Below, in pieces: positions 10,089 to 21,169 of a stretch of 64,000 nucleotides of DNA (the stretch's first letter is position 1; each line of letters begins with the position of its first letter). The translations under genes and the position numbers were made by a program. The notes under the pieces are model-generated. The model was not told the origin of the DNA, did not search any database, and worked only from the letters and a program-made list of their open reading frames with translations. This stretch comes from Staphylococcus auricularis (GTDB taxonomy: Bacteria; Bacillota; Bacilli; Staphylococcales; Staphylococcaceae). The DNA is taken from positions 61,356 through 125,355 of the forward strand of contig NZ_LLER01000004.1 of assembly GCF_001500315.1 (NCBI RefSeq), given 5' to 3'.

Positions 10089-10309
10089 TGAAAGATCACT
10101 CATTTTATCAATTTATGCTAACTGTTCGAGATCGTAAAGGCGATGAAGGTATCCTTGCAGATGAGATATACCATGATTTGTCTTTTCCTAAATATGAAAA
10201 GGACTTTGATACGATTTCCAAATATATAGAAACACAAGGCACATATTCTGTACCCATGTCGATTTTTGATAACCTTTATGAAGAATATACAGAATGGCTT
10301 AAATTCTAG
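10088..10309 (+). CDS. YozE family protein (SAM-like fold)
   Basis: A 73-aa acidic protein matching the YozE/UPF0346 family ([34 protein letters not shown]), a small helical SAM-like domain with no established function. Its ATG overlaps the crr stop codon (TAATG), a translational-coupling arrangement. A terminator follows. Confidence 0.88.
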   Translation: MKDHSFYQFMLTVRDRKGDEGILADEIYHDLSFPKYEKDFDTISKYIETQGTYSVPMSIFDNLYEEYTEWLKF

Positions 10310-10357
10310 CATGTTTATGAGCTATTTTATAATTGGAATAAAATAATGAGATCATAT

Positions 10358-10403
10358 AGCTGGGGTGAATCAATGAGATGAATCCCAGCTCATTTCTTTT
10401 TTA
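10358..10403 (+). terminator. Rho-independent terminator after the msr-crr-yozE cluster
   Basis: The arms agctggg (10358-10364) and cccagct (10384-10390), extended by weak pairs, are followed by a pyrimidine-rich tail ending in tttttt. Confidence 0.8.
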
Positions 10404-10546
10404 GGGGGACTTTTAATCGTATCATTCGTTACAGTTCAACGATGATCTAGTCCATATTTAAAATTCCTTGTCACAATAAGTGATGAATGGTGTGATATTT
10501 TGATAAAATGAAAACACGTTAGTTCAAATATGAGGAAGTGATAATT

Positions 10547-12019
10547 TTGACGCAAACTGAGAACCAACATGATGAAAACAACCAAGATAATAATCATGAA
10601 AACAAAAATAAATCAGGTATACATACATTTAAAACATCCCAACTGTGGCTATTTGCACTCTTAACGATCTTCATCACTGTTATCATCACAGTGAGTGCCA
10701 CGCTCTTTGTCAGTCATAAACTCAGTGGTTTAGATGCCGATCAAAGAGATGATATTTCTAAAATTGAAAATGTCTACAAAACACTATCTGATGATTACTA
10801 TAAAGGAACGACATCAAACCAATTAACTGAAAGTGCGATTAATGGCATGGTCAAATCCCTCAGAGACCCGTATTCAGAGTATATGACTAAGGATGAAACA
10901 GAGTCATTTAATGAAGATGTTTCAGGAGATTTTGTAGGCATTGGTGCAGAAATGCAGAAAAAAGATGATCAAATTCAAATTACAAGTCCTATGAAAGGTT
11001 CTCCAGCAGAAAAAGCAGGCATTCAACCTAAGGATGTCGTTGAAAAAGTTAACGGTAAAAGTGTCAAAGGTAAACCGTTAGAATCCATCGTTAAAGAAGT
11101 CCGCGGCAAAAAAGGGACAACCGTTACTCTAACAGTCAAACGAGGTTCCGACTCACATGATATTAAAATTAAACGCGATAAAATCCATGTGAAAAGTGTA
11201 GATTATGAAACGAAAGGCGATATCGCAATTTTAACAATCAATAAATTCCAAAGCAGTACAGCTGCCGAATTAAAATCTGCAGTGTTAAAAGCGCATAAAG
11301 CAGGTAAAAAAGATCTCGTGCTTGATTTACGTAATAACCCAGGCGGACTATTAGACGAAGCTGTAAAAATGGCTAATATTTTCATCGACAAATATAAAAC
11401 AGTAGTGAAATTACAAAAAGGTAAACAGACTGAAGAAATTCCTGCTCCAAACGACAAAGTAAAAGAAACAGAAAACATGGACGTTTCAGTCCTCATTAAT
11501 GAAGGATCTGCAAGCGCTTCTGAAGTATTTACAGGTGCTTTAAAAGATTATGGTATTGCAAAAGTTTATGGTTCCAAATCTTTTGGTAAAGGAATAGTAC
11601 AGACTACCAAAGAATTCGACGATGGTTCATTGCTTAAATTTACGAATATGAAATGGTTAACACCAGAAGGCCATTACATTCATGGTAAAGGGATCAAACC
11701 TGATGTGAAGATCGATCCTCCTGCTTATCAGTCATTGAATGTTATCCCAAGTGATGAAACATTTAAACAAGGAGATCAAAGTAAACACATTAAAACCATG
11801 AAAGTGGGTCTTAAAGCCTTAGATTATCACATTGATAATCTATCTACACAATATGACGAGGAATTAGTTGATGCTGTCAAAGCATTTCAACAACAACACG
11901 ATTTAGATGTGACAGGTGAATTTAATAAGAAAACAAATGAAAAATTCACCCAGCTCTTAGTGGAAAAAGCAAATGATGACGATGTTGTGTTAGATAAACT
12001 GCTGGAACGACTTAAATAA
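10547..12019 (+). CDS. ctpA: Carboxyl-terminal processing protease (S41 family)
   Basis: 490 aa. A cytosolic tail is followed by one transmembrane anchor (about residues 31-54), then a PDZ domain (VGIGAEMQKK to RGKKGTTVTL), the S41 peptidase core with catalytic Ser in NEGSASASEVF and Lys in SFGKGIVQTT, and a C-terminal peptidoglycan-binding domain (VKAFQQQHDLDVTGEF). In S. aureus CtpA is cell-wall associated and affects stress tolerance and virulence. A TTG start at 10547 is chosen because GAGGAAG is correctly spaced for it and overlaps the alternative GTG at 10538. Confidence 0.93.
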   Translation: MTQTENQHDENNQDNNHENKNKSGIHTFKTSQLWLFALLTIFITVIITVSATLFVSHKLSGLDADQRDDISKIENVYKTLSDDYYKGTTSNQLTESAINGMVKSLRDPYSEYMTKDETESFNEDVSGDFVGIGAEMQKKDDQIQITSPMKGSPAEKAGIQPKDVVEKVNGKSVKGKPLESIVKEVRGKKGTTVTLTVKRGSDSHDIKIKRDKIHVKSVDYETKGDIAILTINKFQSSTAAELKSAVLKAHKAGKKDLVLDLRNNPGGLLDEAVKMANIFIDKYKTVVKLQKGKQTEEIPAPNDKVKETENMDVSVLINEGSASASEVFTGALKDYGIAKVYGSKSFGKGIVQTTKEFDDGSLLKFTNMKWLTPEGHYIHGKGIKPDVKIDPPAYQSLNVIPSDETFKQGDQSKHIKTMKVGLKALDYHIDNLSTQYDEELVDAVKAFQQQHDLDVTGEFNKKTNEKFTQLLVEKANDDDVVLDKLLERLK

Positions 12020-12043
12020 TGAATTTGATGGAGGGAAATTTTC

Positions 12044-12553
12044 ATGATTAGAAAAGCAACGTTTCAAGATTTAGATAGTGTGTTAGATTTAGTTGAGGAA
12101 GCAAAAGCAAAAATGCGTGATAACAATAATACACAATGGGATGATCACTATCCGTTAGATACTCATTTTAAAAAAGACATCGAAACAGATACATTGTTTG
12201 TCATAGACGATGAAGGTGAGATTTATGGTTTTATTGTTATCGATCAACAACAAGCGGATTGGTATGATGAATTAGAATGGCCTATCGATAGAGAAGGCGC
12301 TTTCGTCATTCACCGTTTAGCTAGTTCAAGCGATTACAAAGGTGGCGCCACTGAACTGTTTAACTTCGCTATAGATCACGCTTTAGAACATCAAGTTCAT
12401 GTTATTCTTACAGATACATTTGCTTTGAATAAACCTGCACAAGGTTTATTTGAAAAATTTGGGTTCACAAAAGTCGGTGAAGCTGAAATCGACTATCATC
12501 CTTTTGATAAAGGTGAACACTTCTACGCTTACTATAAAACAATAGAGGAATAG
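12044..12553 (+). CDS. GNAT family N-acetyltransferase
   Basis: A 169-aa GNAT fold: beta-strand IRKATFQDLDSVLDL, the central FVIHRLASSSDYKGGATELF block carrying the acetyl-CoA site, and the downstream ALNKPAQGLFEKFGFTKVG motif. The acceptor substrate is unknown. It lies 24 bp after ctpA and 12 bp before murG in the same direction, so it is likely part of that transcript. The start follows GGAGGG. Confidence 0.85.
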   Translation: MIRKATFQDLDSVLDLVEEAKAKMRDNNNTQWDDHYPLDTHFKKDIETDTLFVIDDEGEIYGFIVIDQQQADWYDELEWPIDREGAFVIHRLASSSDYKGGATELFNFAIDHALEHQVHVILTDTFALNKPAQGLFEKFGFTKVGEAEIDYHPFDKGEHFYAYYKTIEE

Positions 12554-12565
12554 AGGTTTTAACAT

Positions 12566-13642
12566 ATGGTAAAAATAGCATTCACTGGTGGAGGGACTGT
12601 AGGTCACGTCTCAGTCAATTTAAGTTTGATCCCCACCGCATTAGCCGATAACCACGAAGCGTTTTATATCGGCTCTAAAAACGGCATAGAACGTGAAATG
12701 ATCGAATCTCGACTTCCAGACATCGACTACCATGACATCTCAAGCGGTAAATTAAGACGCTATTTATCTTTAGAAAATATCAAAGATATGTTTAGAGTAT
12801 TGAAAGGTATTGTAGATGCACGTAAAGTGCTCAAAAAAGAAAAACCAGATTTACTCTTCTCTAAAGGTGGATTTGTCTCTGTACCGGTTGTTATCGCTGC
12901 TAAAACATTAAACATTCCAACCATCATCCATGAATCTGATGTGACACCGGGGTTAGCGAATAAAATATCTTTAAAATTTGCGCAAAAAATTTACACGACA
13001 TTTGAAGATACGATTAACTATTTACCGAAAGATAAAGCTGATTTTGTTGGTGCAACGATTAGAGATGATTTAACGTCAGGCGATCCTGACAAAGGTTATG
13101 AAATGACACAATTCAGTAAGGATAAACCGGCCCTTCTCGTCATGGGTGGCAGCTTAGGTAGTAAGAAATTAAACGAAATCATACGTGATAACTTAGACGA
13201 GTTGCTCAAACATTATCAAGTCATTCATTTAACTGGTAAAGGTTTAATCGATGAGACTTATGAAAATAAAACAGGTTATGTGCAATATGAATTTGTGAAT
13301 GAACCCTTGACCCATTTACTCGCAATGACGGATACAGTAGTGAGTCGTGCAGGTTCAAATGCGATCTATGAGTTCTTAACATTACGTATCCCAATGTTAT
13401 TGATTCCACTTGGTTTAGATCAATCACGTGGGGACCAAATTGACAATGCGAAATACTTTGAATCTAAAGGTTTTGCTAAAATGATTCAAGAGGACGGCCT
13501 CACTGGTGAAGCATTTATGCAAGCTCTTTCAAATATTGAAAGCGATAGAGATGACATCGTCAAAGAGATGTCTCAATATAAACAAAGCTATACGAAAGAA
13601 GAACTGTTTGATAAAATATTACATGATACAGATAATAAATAG
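12566..13642 (+). CDS. murG: UDP-GlcNAc:undecaprenyl-PP-MurNAc-pentapeptide GlcNAc transferase
   Basis: 358 aa, the usual MurG length. It converts lipid I to lipid II at the inner face of the membrane. The N-terminal glycine-rich loop FTGGGTVGHV, the SKGGFVSVPVV segment, the second GT-B glycine loop VMGGSLGSKK and the donor-binding VSRAGSNAIYEFL motif are intact. It is an essential envelope gene. It is followed 15 bp later by a PAP2 phosphatase that may act on polyprenyl or lipid pyrophosphates. Confidence 0.97.
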   Translation: MVKIAFTGGGTVGHVSVNLSLIPTALADNHEAFYIGSKNGIEREMIESRLPDIDYHDISSGKLRRYLSLENIKDMFRVLKGIVDARKVLKKEKPDLLFSKGGFVSVPVVIAAKTLNIPTIIHESDVTPGLANKISLKFAQKIYTTFEDTINYLPKDKADFVGATIRDDLTSGDPDKGYEMTQFSKDKPALLVMGGSLGSKKLNEIIRDNLDELLKHYQVIHLTGKGLIDETYENKTGYVQYEFVNEPLTHLLAMTDTVVSRAGSNAIYEFLTLRIPMLLIPLGLDQSRGDQIDNAKYFESKGFAKMIQEDGLTGEAFMQALSNIESDRDDIVKEMSQYKQSYTKEELFDKILHDTDNK

Positions 13643-13657
13643 AGAGGTTCAATCGCT

Positions 13658-14272
13658 ATGAATCGTTGGAAACGTATTTCATTATTAATTATCTTCACGT
13701 TAATATTTGGTGTTATTGCTTTCTTCCATGAGTCGAGATTAGGTCGATGGGTGGACAACGAAGTCTATGACTTTATCTACTCAACAGAAAGTTTAATTAC
13801 CACAAGCTTCTTTATCGGAGTGACGCGCATCGCTGAAGTATGGGTGATGATTTGTCTTTCACTCATTTTCGTAGCTTATTTATTATTGAAACGCTACAAT
13901 ATTGAAGCCTTACTTTTTGCACTTACAATGACTTTATCCAGCACACTCAACCCATTGTTGAAAAATATCTTTGAACGAGAACGGCCAACACTGTTACGTC
14001 TTATTGATATTTCTGGATTTAGCTTTCCAAGTGGCCATGCGATGGGATCCACCGCATTCTTCGGTAGTTTAATCTACATCGCCAACCGATTGATGAAAGG
14101 GAAAGCAAAAGGAACAGTCATTGCCTTATGTGCTTGCCTTATTCTTTCAATTTGTATTTCACGTGTTTATTTAGGTGTGCACTATACGACAGATGTCGTG
14201 GCAGGCTTTTTAGGTGGTGCGTTCTGTCTGTTAATGACAACACTCATCTTACGGAACCAATTACAGATTTAA
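13658..14272 (+). CDS. PAP2-family membrane phosphatase (PgpB-like)
   Basis: A 204-aa membrane protein with about five or six hydrophobic segments and the three PAP2 motifs: KNIFERERPT (KX6RP type), PSGHAMGS and SRVYLGVHYTTDV with the catalytic histidines. Such enzymes dephosphorylate phosphatidylglycerol-phosphate or undecaprenyl pyrophosphate. The location after murG favours a lipid-carrier or phospholipid role, but the substrate is not readable from sequence. A 13-bp terminator follows. Confidence 0.88.
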   Translation: MNRWKRISLLIIFTLIFGVIAFFHESRLGRWVDNEVYDFIYSTESLITTSFFIGVTRIAEVWVMICLSLIFVAYLLLKRYNIEALLFALTMTLSSTLNPLLKNIFERERPTLLRLIDISGFSFPSGHAMGSTAFFGSLIYIANRLMKGKAKGTVIALCACLILSICISRVYLGVHYTTDVVAGFLGGAFCLLMTTLILRNQLQI

Positions 14273-14337
14273 CTGAGCAAGTGAACCTCTTTATACACAG
14301 TGGTTAATTTAGTTTGATATTGGAATTAAATAAAGAT

Positions 14338-14378
14338 AAGCGGCTAGAACTACGTGCGTTCTAGCCGCTTATTGTGTC
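14338..14378 (+). terminator. Terminator after the PAP2 gene
   Basis: A perfect 13-bp stem aagcggctagaac (14338-14350) / gttctagccgctt (14358-14370) with a 7-nt loop. The flanks are T-rich on both strands, so it could also back up isrR termination. Confidence 0.8.
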
Positions 14379-14396
14379 AAAAAGTCTTTTGTTTAT

Positions 14397-14563
14397 TATA
14401 AAGACCGTTTTACATTCGTAAAAACGGTCTTTATCTCACACGTTGATTTACAACGTTAGTCTTTTACGGGAATATAAAAGGGGATATTGATGAAAATGAT
14501 CAATCCAATAAGAACATATAAGTGTGGGGGGGAAGATCTTACTTGGTATTGATAATCATTTCC
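14397..14563 (-). ncRNA. isrR: Probable IsrR iron-regulated small RNA
   Basis: On the minus strand a near-consensus promoter (TTGACA 14597-14592, 16-nt spacer, TATAAT 14575-14570) would start an RNA near 14563. The RNA would end at a perfect 14-bp hairpin (14398-14411 / 14421-14434), giving about 165 nt. Two Fur-box-like sequences cover the -35 and the start site. The RNA carries C-rich single-stranded stretches (seven C at 14526-14532, CCCC near 14480, CCCG near 14466). As I recall, IsrR of S. aureus is a Fur-repressed, roughly 174-nt sRNA with C-rich target-binding motifs encoded between the PAP2 gene pgpB and arlR, exactly this place. IsrR spares iron by blocking translation of iron-using enzymes. 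Confidence 0.82.
14398..14434 (-). terminator. isrR terminator hairpin
   Basis: A perfect 14-bp inverted repeat (14398-14411 with 14421-14434) and a 9-nt loop. The uridine tract after it is short on both strands, but the stem ends in TCTTTAT. Confidence 0.7.
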
Positions 14564-14596
14564 AACTACATTATACATGACTGAGAATTATTGTCA
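14550..14596 (-). promoter_or_regulatory. isrR promoter with two Fur-box-like sites
   Basis: Plus-strand TGATAATCATTTCCA (14550-14564) and TGAGAATTATTGTCA (14582-14596) each differ from the staphylococcal Fur core (TGATAAT-N-ATTATCA) at two or three positions. One overlaps the start site and the other the -35 of the minus-strand promoter, a classic repressor layout. Confidence 0.75.
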
Positions 14597-14703
14597 ATTA
14601 AATCCTGCAACTTTCTTTTCACTTTTTTTGCTATACATTTATTTGAGATTATTTATAATGAAGAGTGAACATGCAACTAATTAAAAATATAGAGGTGCAA
14701 TCG

Positions 14704-15366
14704 ATGATCAATATATTAATTGTCGAAGATGAGCAGAATCTCGCTCGTTTTATTGAATTAGAACTGAATCATAAAAATTACCATGTAGATATAGAATATG
14801 ATGGCGAAACTGGCTTAAATCGTGCACTCGACACAGAATATGATCTGATTTTACTCGATTTAATGCTGCCTAAACTGAACGGTCTAGAAGTATGTCGTCG
14901 CATCCGCCAAGAGAAATCAACACCCATCATTATCATTACAGCTAAAGGTGACACCTATGATAAAGTCACTGGGTTGGATTACGGGGCAGATGACTACATC
15001 GTGAAACCATTTGATATCGAAGAGTTGTTGGCTCGTATACGTGCCATGCTCAGAAGACAACCTCAGAAAAACTTTATAGATATGGATGGCTTAGTGATTG
15101 ATATAGATGCATTTATCGTTACGGTAGATGGTCAAAAATTAGACCTGACTAAAAAAGAATATGACTTGCTTTACTTACTTGCAACGAACCGAAATCGCGT
15201 CTTACAACGTGAACAAATATTAGATGATGTATGGGGATATGATAGTGAAGTTGAAACGAATGTTGTCGATGTGTATATTCGTTATTTGAGAAATAAATTA
15301 AAACCATTCAACAAAGATAAATATATCGAAACCGTCCGTGGTGTAGGATACGTGCTCAGAAAATGA
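14704..15366 (+). CDS. arlR: Response regulator ArlR (OmpR/PhoB family)
   Basis: 220 aa. The receiver domain has Asp9/Glu10 and the phospho-acceptor Asp52 (LLDLMLP), Thr in IITAKG and Lys in IVKPF. The C-terminal winged helix ([35 protein letters not shown]) binds DNA. ArlR controls autolysis, adhesion and virulence genes, partly through mgrA. The ATG at 14704 is preferred, with GAGGTG at 14692; an upstream in-frame extension is not conserved. It overlaps arlS by 4 bp. Confidence 0.95.
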   Translation: MINILIVEDEQNLARFIELELNHKNYHVDIEYDGETGLNRALDTEYDLILLDLMLPKLNGLEVCRRIRQEKSTPIIIITAKGDTYDKVTGLDYGADDYIVKPFDIEELLARIRAMLRRQPQKNFIDMDGLVIDIDAFIVTVDGQKLDLTKKEYDLLYLLATNRNRVLQREQILDDVWGYDSEVETNVVDVYIRYLRNKLKPFNKDKYIETVRGVGYVLRK

Positions 15367-16724
15367 AACAGCGTAAGTTAAGAACGAAATGGATGGCCAT
15401 CACAACGACCATCACTTTTTCAACTATTTTCATCTTTACCTTAATTATTATTTTATTCTTAAGCAGTGCATTGAGATACAATGAAGTGCAAGAAGCGAAA
15501 CGAAGTGCAAGCGATATTAATAACTTACTCCATCGAGAGCCAATCGAAACGATTACCAGTTTAGATTTAAACGCATCACTCGGTAACTTCCAAAAAGTTG
15601 TATTATACAATCAAGATGGTAAAAAATTGACCGAGTCATCCAATGACAATACAGTCGAATTTTCTCCATCGCTAGCTGACATTGACAATAAACACATTTC
15701 AGTCATGTCCGATGGGAGTATCGACTATCTCATCGTAACTACACGCATAGACGATGAATACTTTCACGGATACACAGTGATCATACACTCTCTCGAAGTC
15801 TATAATCGACTCGTGAATTCACTTTATATTTGTGCCTTGATTTTCGGTATTGTCGCAACGTTAATCACTGCTTGTGTCAGCTATATTTTCTCATCACAAA
15901 TCACTAAACCTTTAATTACGATGTCTAATAAAATGACGCAAATCAGACGAAACGGTTTCCAGGAAAAATTAGAACTAAATACAAACTATTTCGAGACGGA
16001 CGATTTGATTGATACGTTCAATGAAATGATGGAGCAACTCGAAGAATCATTTAATCAGCAACGACAGTTTGTCGAAGATGCTTCTCATGAATTACGTACA
16101 CCACTTCAAATTATTCAGGGTCATTTAAATCTGATTCAGCGTTGGGGTAAAAAAGATCCAGCAGTGCTAGAAGAATCACTAAATACGTCACTTGAAGAGA
16201 TGACCCGGATTACTAGTTTGGTTGAAGAACTCTTAATGTTAACGAAAGAAAACAATCAAATTCAAACCAATGAACAAGTCAATGTAGATGTGAATGCAGA
16301 AATAGAATCAAGAATTAAAGCGTTAGAACATCTTCACACGGATTATACATTTGAGTTCAAGCCGTCACACAAACCACTCAAATTACGCATGAACCAACAT
16401 CAATTTGAACAAATACTTGTTATTTTTATCGATAACGCGATGAAATACGACCAAATCGAAAAACATATTCATATTGAAACGCGATTAAAAAACAATCAAA
16501 TCTCTATAGAAATCACGGACCACGGTGTCGGTATTCCTAAAGAGGATATAGACTTTATCTTTGACCGCTTTTACCGGGTAGATAAATCACGTTCACGTAA
16601 ACTCGGAGGTAATGGACTCGGATTGTCCATCGCGCAAAAAATCATCGAACATAATAACGGTTCTATTTCAGTTGAGAGTGAAGTAGGCGAGTACACGACA
16701 TTCAAAATTATTTTTGCTCAATAA
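15363..16724 (+). CDS. arlS: Sensor histidine kinase ArlS
   Basis: 453 aa. Two transmembrane segments (about 10-33 and 150-175) flank an extracellular sensor region. A HAMP linker, the dimerisation/phospho-acceptor motif [11 protein letters not shown] and the ATPase boxes ([42 protein letters not shown]) follow, all intact. The ATG overlaps the arlR stop (ATGA). A terminator lies about 75 bp downstream. Confidence 0.95.
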   Translation: MKQRKLRTKWMAITTTITFSTIFIFTLIIILFLSSALRYNEVQEAKRSASDINNLLHREPIETITSLDLNASLGNFQKVVLYNQDGKKLTESSNDNTVEFSPSLADIDNKHISVMSDGSIDYLIVTTRIDDEYFHGYTVIIHSLEVYNRLVNSLYICALIFGIVATLITACVSYIFSSQITKPLITMSNKMTQIRRNGFQEKLELNTNYFETDDLIDTFNEMMEQLEESFNQQRQFVEDASHELRTPLQIIQGHLNLIQRWGKKDPAVLEESLNTSLEEMTRITSLVEELLMLTKENNQIQTNEQVNVDVNAEIESRIKALEHLHTDYTFEFKPSHKPLKLRMNQHQFEQILVIFIDNAMKYDQIEKHIHIETRLKNNQISIEITDHGVGIPKEDIDFIFDRFYRVDKSRSRKLGGNGLGLSIAQKIIEHNNGSISVESEVGEYTTFKIIFAQ

Positions 16725-16799
16725 AATGAATCATTCACTTAGTGTTAAACTACGATCTCTTTTAATAGAAAATAAAATAAAATATGTAAGAACGGTTTT

Positions 16800-16834
16800 A
16801 GACTTCATCCAAAAACAGGGTGAAGTCTTTTTTG
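16800..16834 (+). terminator. arlRS terminator
   Basis: agacttcatcc (16800-16810) pairs with gggtgaagtct (16818-16828) with one wobble, and a run of T follows. The remaining sequence to 17053 is the odhA promoter region with no gene visible. Confidence 0.85.
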
Positions 16835-17053
16835 ATTATAGTGATGATGTAGTTTCGCTTTTGGATGATTTCGTGACAATACTGTGACATTTAATTCAGT
16901 TCGAGCAATGTATGTATGCTAAAATTTTCACAAATAAATATCTTAAATCGCTTAAAAAACCCCTGCATAATCCTATTTTTGCACTTTAATTTCCAGACGT
17001 TTAATGCTATTATTTACTTGTAAGCGTTTTAACTATTTTGTGGAGGGTAAAAC

Positions 17054-19848
17054 ATGAGCGACAAAAAACAGGTTTCCGAAGCACCTGTCAATTTTTGTAC
17101 AAATCTCGGTTACATCTTAGATCTGTACGACACGTATTTAGAAGATCCAACCAGCGTTCCTGATGATTTACAAATCCTTTTCAGTACGATTAAAAATGAT
17201 GGGACGCACACAGAAACTCAAACGAACACTCATTTTTCCGAACAGGAATACAGTAGCACAATCAAGCGATTAGTGAGATTAGTCGATAATATCCGACAGT
17301 ACGGGCATCTTTTAGCTGATATTTATCCGGTCAATCGTCCTGAACGTGAACATGTGCCAAGATTAACAATTGAAGATTTCGATTTAGATAGAGAAGTGAT
17401 CGAACGCATTCCTGCACGTATTATTTCTGATCATTTTTCAGAAATATATGACAACGCGCTCGAAGCAATTGAACGTATGGAGCAGCGTTATAAGGGGCCA
17501 ATTGCTTTTGAATACACACATATTAACAATAATAAAGAACGTACCTGGCTTAAACGCCGCATAGAAAGACCGAATCAAATGCAATTAGATAAAGAAGCAA
17601 AATTAACGTTATTTAAAATCCTAGCCAAAGTAGAGGGATTTGAAAAATATCTGCATAAAAACTTCGTTGGGGCAAAACGATTTTCAATCGAAGGTGTTGA
17701 TACGCTCGTTCCAATGTTACAACATGCGATCAAACTGGCGGCTGAAGATATATTCAGAATATTCAAATAGGTATGGCGCACCGCGGTCGATTAAACGTGC
17801 TCACACACGTGCTTGAAAAGCCTTATGAAATGATGATTTCAGAGTTTATGCATACTGATCCTATGAAGTTCTTACCAGAAGATGGTAGCTTATTACTCAC
17901 TTCAGGATGGACGGGAGACGTGAAATATCATTTAGGCGGTATTAAAACAACATCCTCATACGGTATTGAACAACGTATTTCTCTTGCGAATAATCCGAGT
18001 CACTTAGAAATAGTAGCACCAGTCGTACTTGGTAAGACACGCGCAAATCAAGATACGACAAACGAAGCTGGACAACCACAAACGTCATTCAGTAAGTCAA
18101 TGCCGATTCTCATTCATGGTGATGCAGCGTATCCAGGTGAAGGAATTAATTTTGAAACGATGAACCTAGGTAATTTAAATGGTTTCTCAACAGGGGGCAC
18201 GTTGCACATCATTACGAACAACCGTATTGGATTTACGACTGAACCAGAAGACGGTAGATCTACCACTTATTCAACCGACGTTGCCAAAGGTTATGATGTA
18301 CCGATTATGCACGTCAATGCCGATGATGTCGAAGCGACAATAGAAGCGATTGATATTGCGATGGAATTTAGAAAAGCATTCCATAAAGATGTGGTTATCG
18401 ACCTCGTAGGATACCGTCGTTATGGACATAATGAGATGGATGAACCTTCAATCACAAATCCATTGCCATACCAAAATATTCGAAAACATCAAACGGTCGA
18501 ATTACACTACGGTCACAAATTGATTGAGGAAAACATTTTAACTGAATCAGATATGAACCAAGTGTTAGAAGATCTACAAAAATCAATGAGACAAGCCCAT
18601 GATCGCATCGATAAAAGTGTGAAAATGAACAATCCGGATATGAAATTACCTGATAGTATTTCAGAACCATTAAAAGGGGATCAACGCACATTCACTGTAG
18701 AACATCTGAAAGAAATTAACGATGCGATGTTAAGTTATCCAGATGACTTTACTGTATTTAAAAAATTAAATAAAGTATTAGAAAAACGACGTGAACCGTT
18801 CGAAAAAGAAGAGGGCTTAGTCGACTGGGCACAAGCCGAACAACTCGCTTTTGCGACGATTATGCAAGATGGGACGCCTGTCCGTTTAACTGGTCAAGAT
18901 TCTGAGCGCGGTACATTCAGTCATCGTCACGCGGTATTACATGACAGTGAAACCGGAGCGGAATATATACCACTCACGCACGTACCACATCAAAAAGCAA
19001 CATTTGATGTCCATAATTCACCGTTATCAGAAGCTGCCGTCGTTGGCTTTGAATACGGATATAATATTGAAAATAAATCTTGTTTAACGCTATGGGAAGC
19101 ACAATACGGAGACTTTGCCAATATGTCTCAGATGATGTTTGATAACTTCTTAGTGAGTGCAAGTGCAAAATGGGGCGAACAATCTGGTCTAACGTTGCTC
19201 TTACCACACTCATTTGAAGGCCAAGGCCCTGAACATTCATCTGCGCGTTTAGAACGATTTTTACAACTTGCTGCTGAAAATAATATGACAATCGTCAATT
19301 TATCTAGTTCAAGTAATTATTTCCATTTATTACGTGCACAAGCAGCGAGTCTCAACACAGATGCTATGAGACCACTTGTAGTGATGTCTCCGAAAAGTTT
19401 ACTGAGAAATAAAACAGTGGCTGACCCTATCGATAAGTTTACTGAGGGTACTTTTGAAGCCATATTAGCTGAGCCCCACGACAAAGAGAAGGTCACTAAA
19501 GTCATCCTTGCTTCTGGCAAAATGTTTATTGATCTTAAAGAGCGATTAGCAAAAGAACCTGACCCGTCTATTCTGCTCATTGCAGTAGAAAGATTGTATC
19601 CATTCCCAATAGATGAAATTAAAGCGATTATTGAAACATTACCGCAATTAAAACAAATTGCTTGGGTACAAGAAGAACCTAAAAACCAAGGGGCATGGTC
19701 ATTTGTTTATCCATATCTGAAACATCTGACTCAAGATCAATATGATTTAAGTTATCACGGTAGAATCCACCGTGCTGCACCAGCTGAAGGTGATGGAGAA
19801 ATTCACAAACTTGTACAAAATATTATTTTAAATCAAAGTTTAAATTAA
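17054..19848 (+). pseudogene. odhA: 2-oxoglutarate dehydrogenase E1 component, interrupted by a 1-nt deletion
   Basis: The thiamine-dependent E1 subunit of the TCA-cycle 2-oxoglutarate dehydrogenase complex. The first 231 or so codons run in one frame up to LAAED near 17748, then meet TAG at 17768-17770. The rest ([17 protein letters not shown] onward, to 19848) is in the -1 frame. Restoring one base near 17748-17752 gives a continuous protein of about 931 aa, the normal length. Both halves are otherwise well conserved (ThDP-site [30 protein letters not shown]). The cause is either a true loss of function or an error in the sequence. odhB follows 18 bp later and is intact. Confidence 0.9.
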
Positions 19849-19866
19849 CATAGGGGGAAATTTTAT

Positions 19867-21141
19867 ATGCCAGAGGTAACAGTTCCGGAATTAGCAGAAT
19901 CAATTACAGAAGGCACCATTGCTGAATGGTTAAAGCAAGTGGGAGATAGTGTCGACAAAGGGGAAGCTATCTTAGAATTAGAAACCGACAAAGTCAATGT
20001 CGAAGTAGTTTCAGAAGAAGCTGGCGTCTTACAAGAGCAATTATTTAAAGAAGGCGATACCGTAGAAGTAGGCCAAACCATCGCCATCGTTGGAGAAGGT
20101 AGCGGTGAATCAAGAAGTCAAGAAAACACAGATCAACAAAATGATTCAAAATCATCTCAGACTACTAAAGAACCAGCTAAATCAAACGATAAGTCATCAT
20201 CAACTGATGTTTCTGAGGAAGAATCAGCTTCACCTTCAGAAAGAATTAAAGCGACACCATCTGCGAGAAAACGTGCACGTGAAAAAGGTATTCGTTTGAT
20301 TGACCTCGTACCAAAAGAAAATGATATTTTGAGAAGAGAAGATGTACAATCACCGAAAGCTCAGCAACAAGAAACACAATCTTCATCAACTCAAACAGAA
20401 GAAAAATCGAAAAAAGCTGAATCTAAAACGATTAATAAACCAGTCATTAGAGAAAAAATGTCACGCCGCAAAAAAACAGCTGCGAATAAACTGTTAGAAG
20501 TATCTAATCAAACTGCTATGCTGACGACATTTAACGAAGTAGATATGACAAATGTGATGGAATTACGTAAGCGTAAGAAAGAGCAGTTTATGAAAGATCA
20601 TGATGGAACGAAACTCGGCTTTATGTCATTCTTTACCAAAGCTGCGGTTGCGGCACTGAAAAAATATCCTGAAGTGAACGCAGAAATTGATGGCGATGAA
20701 ATGGTTACGAAACAATACTATGATATTGGAGTTGCAGTATCTACTGATGATGGATTACTCGTACCTTTTGTCAGAGATTGTGATAAGAAAACATTCGCGG
20801 AAATTGAAGCAAATATTGCTGAACTTGCAGTAAAAGCTAGAGAGAAGAAACTATCACTCGATGATATGCTAAATGGTTCATTTACGATTACGAACGGTGG
20901 TATCTTTGGCTCTATGATGTCTACACCAATTATTAATGGCAGCCAAGCAGCAATTCTTGGAATGCACTCTATCATGACACGTCCTGTTGCTATCGATCAA
21001 GATACAATTGAAAACCGTCCAATGATGTATATCGCATTAAGTTACGATCACCGCATCATTGATGGTAAAGAAGCAGTAGGATTCTTGAAAACAATTAAAG
21101 ATTTAATAGAGAACCCTGAAGATCTATTGTTGGAATCTTAA
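19867..21141 (+). CDS. odhB: Dihydrolipoamide succinyltransferase (E2 of 2-oxoglutarate dehydrogenase)
   Basis: 424 aa. An N-terminal lipoyl domain carries the lipoyl-lysine in ETDKVNVEV (near residue 42). A Ser/Gln/Glu-rich linker, a peripheral subunit-binding domain ([13 protein letters not shown] near 140) and the C-terminal catalytic domain ending in [12 protein letters not shown] with the active His/Asp follow. It transfers the succinyl group to CoA. It is in an operon with odhA, followed by a terminator. Its integrity contrasts with the broken odhA. Confidence 0.96.
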   Translation: MPEVTVPELAESITEGTIAEWLKQVGDSVDKGEAILELETDKVNVEVVSEEAGVLQEQLFKEGDTVEVGQTIAIVGEGSGESRSQENTDQQNDSKSSQTTKEPAKSNDKSSSTDVSEEESASPSERIKATPSARKRAREKGIRLIDLVPKENDILRREDVQSPKAQQQETQSSSTQTEEKSKKAESKTINKPVIREKMSRRKKTAANKLLEVSNQTAMLTTFNEVDMTNVMELRKRKKEQFMKDHDGTKLGFMSFFTKAAVAALKKYPEVNAEIDGDEMVTKQYYDIGVAVSTDDGLLVPFVRDCDKKTFAEIEANIAELAVKAREKKLSLDDMLNGSFTITNGGIFGSMMSTPIINGSQAAILGMHSIMTRPVAIDQDTIENRPMMYIALSYDHRIIDGKEAVGFLKTIKDLIENPEDLLLES

Positions 21142-21169
21142 TTAAACACAAAACATAGATAGAAATAAG

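Noticed and set aside
14490..14550. 20-codon plus-strand ORF with an AAAGGGG site antisense to isrR
   Set aside because: The G-rich site is the complement of the IsrR C-rich motif, the peptide is featureless, and no promoter is visible.
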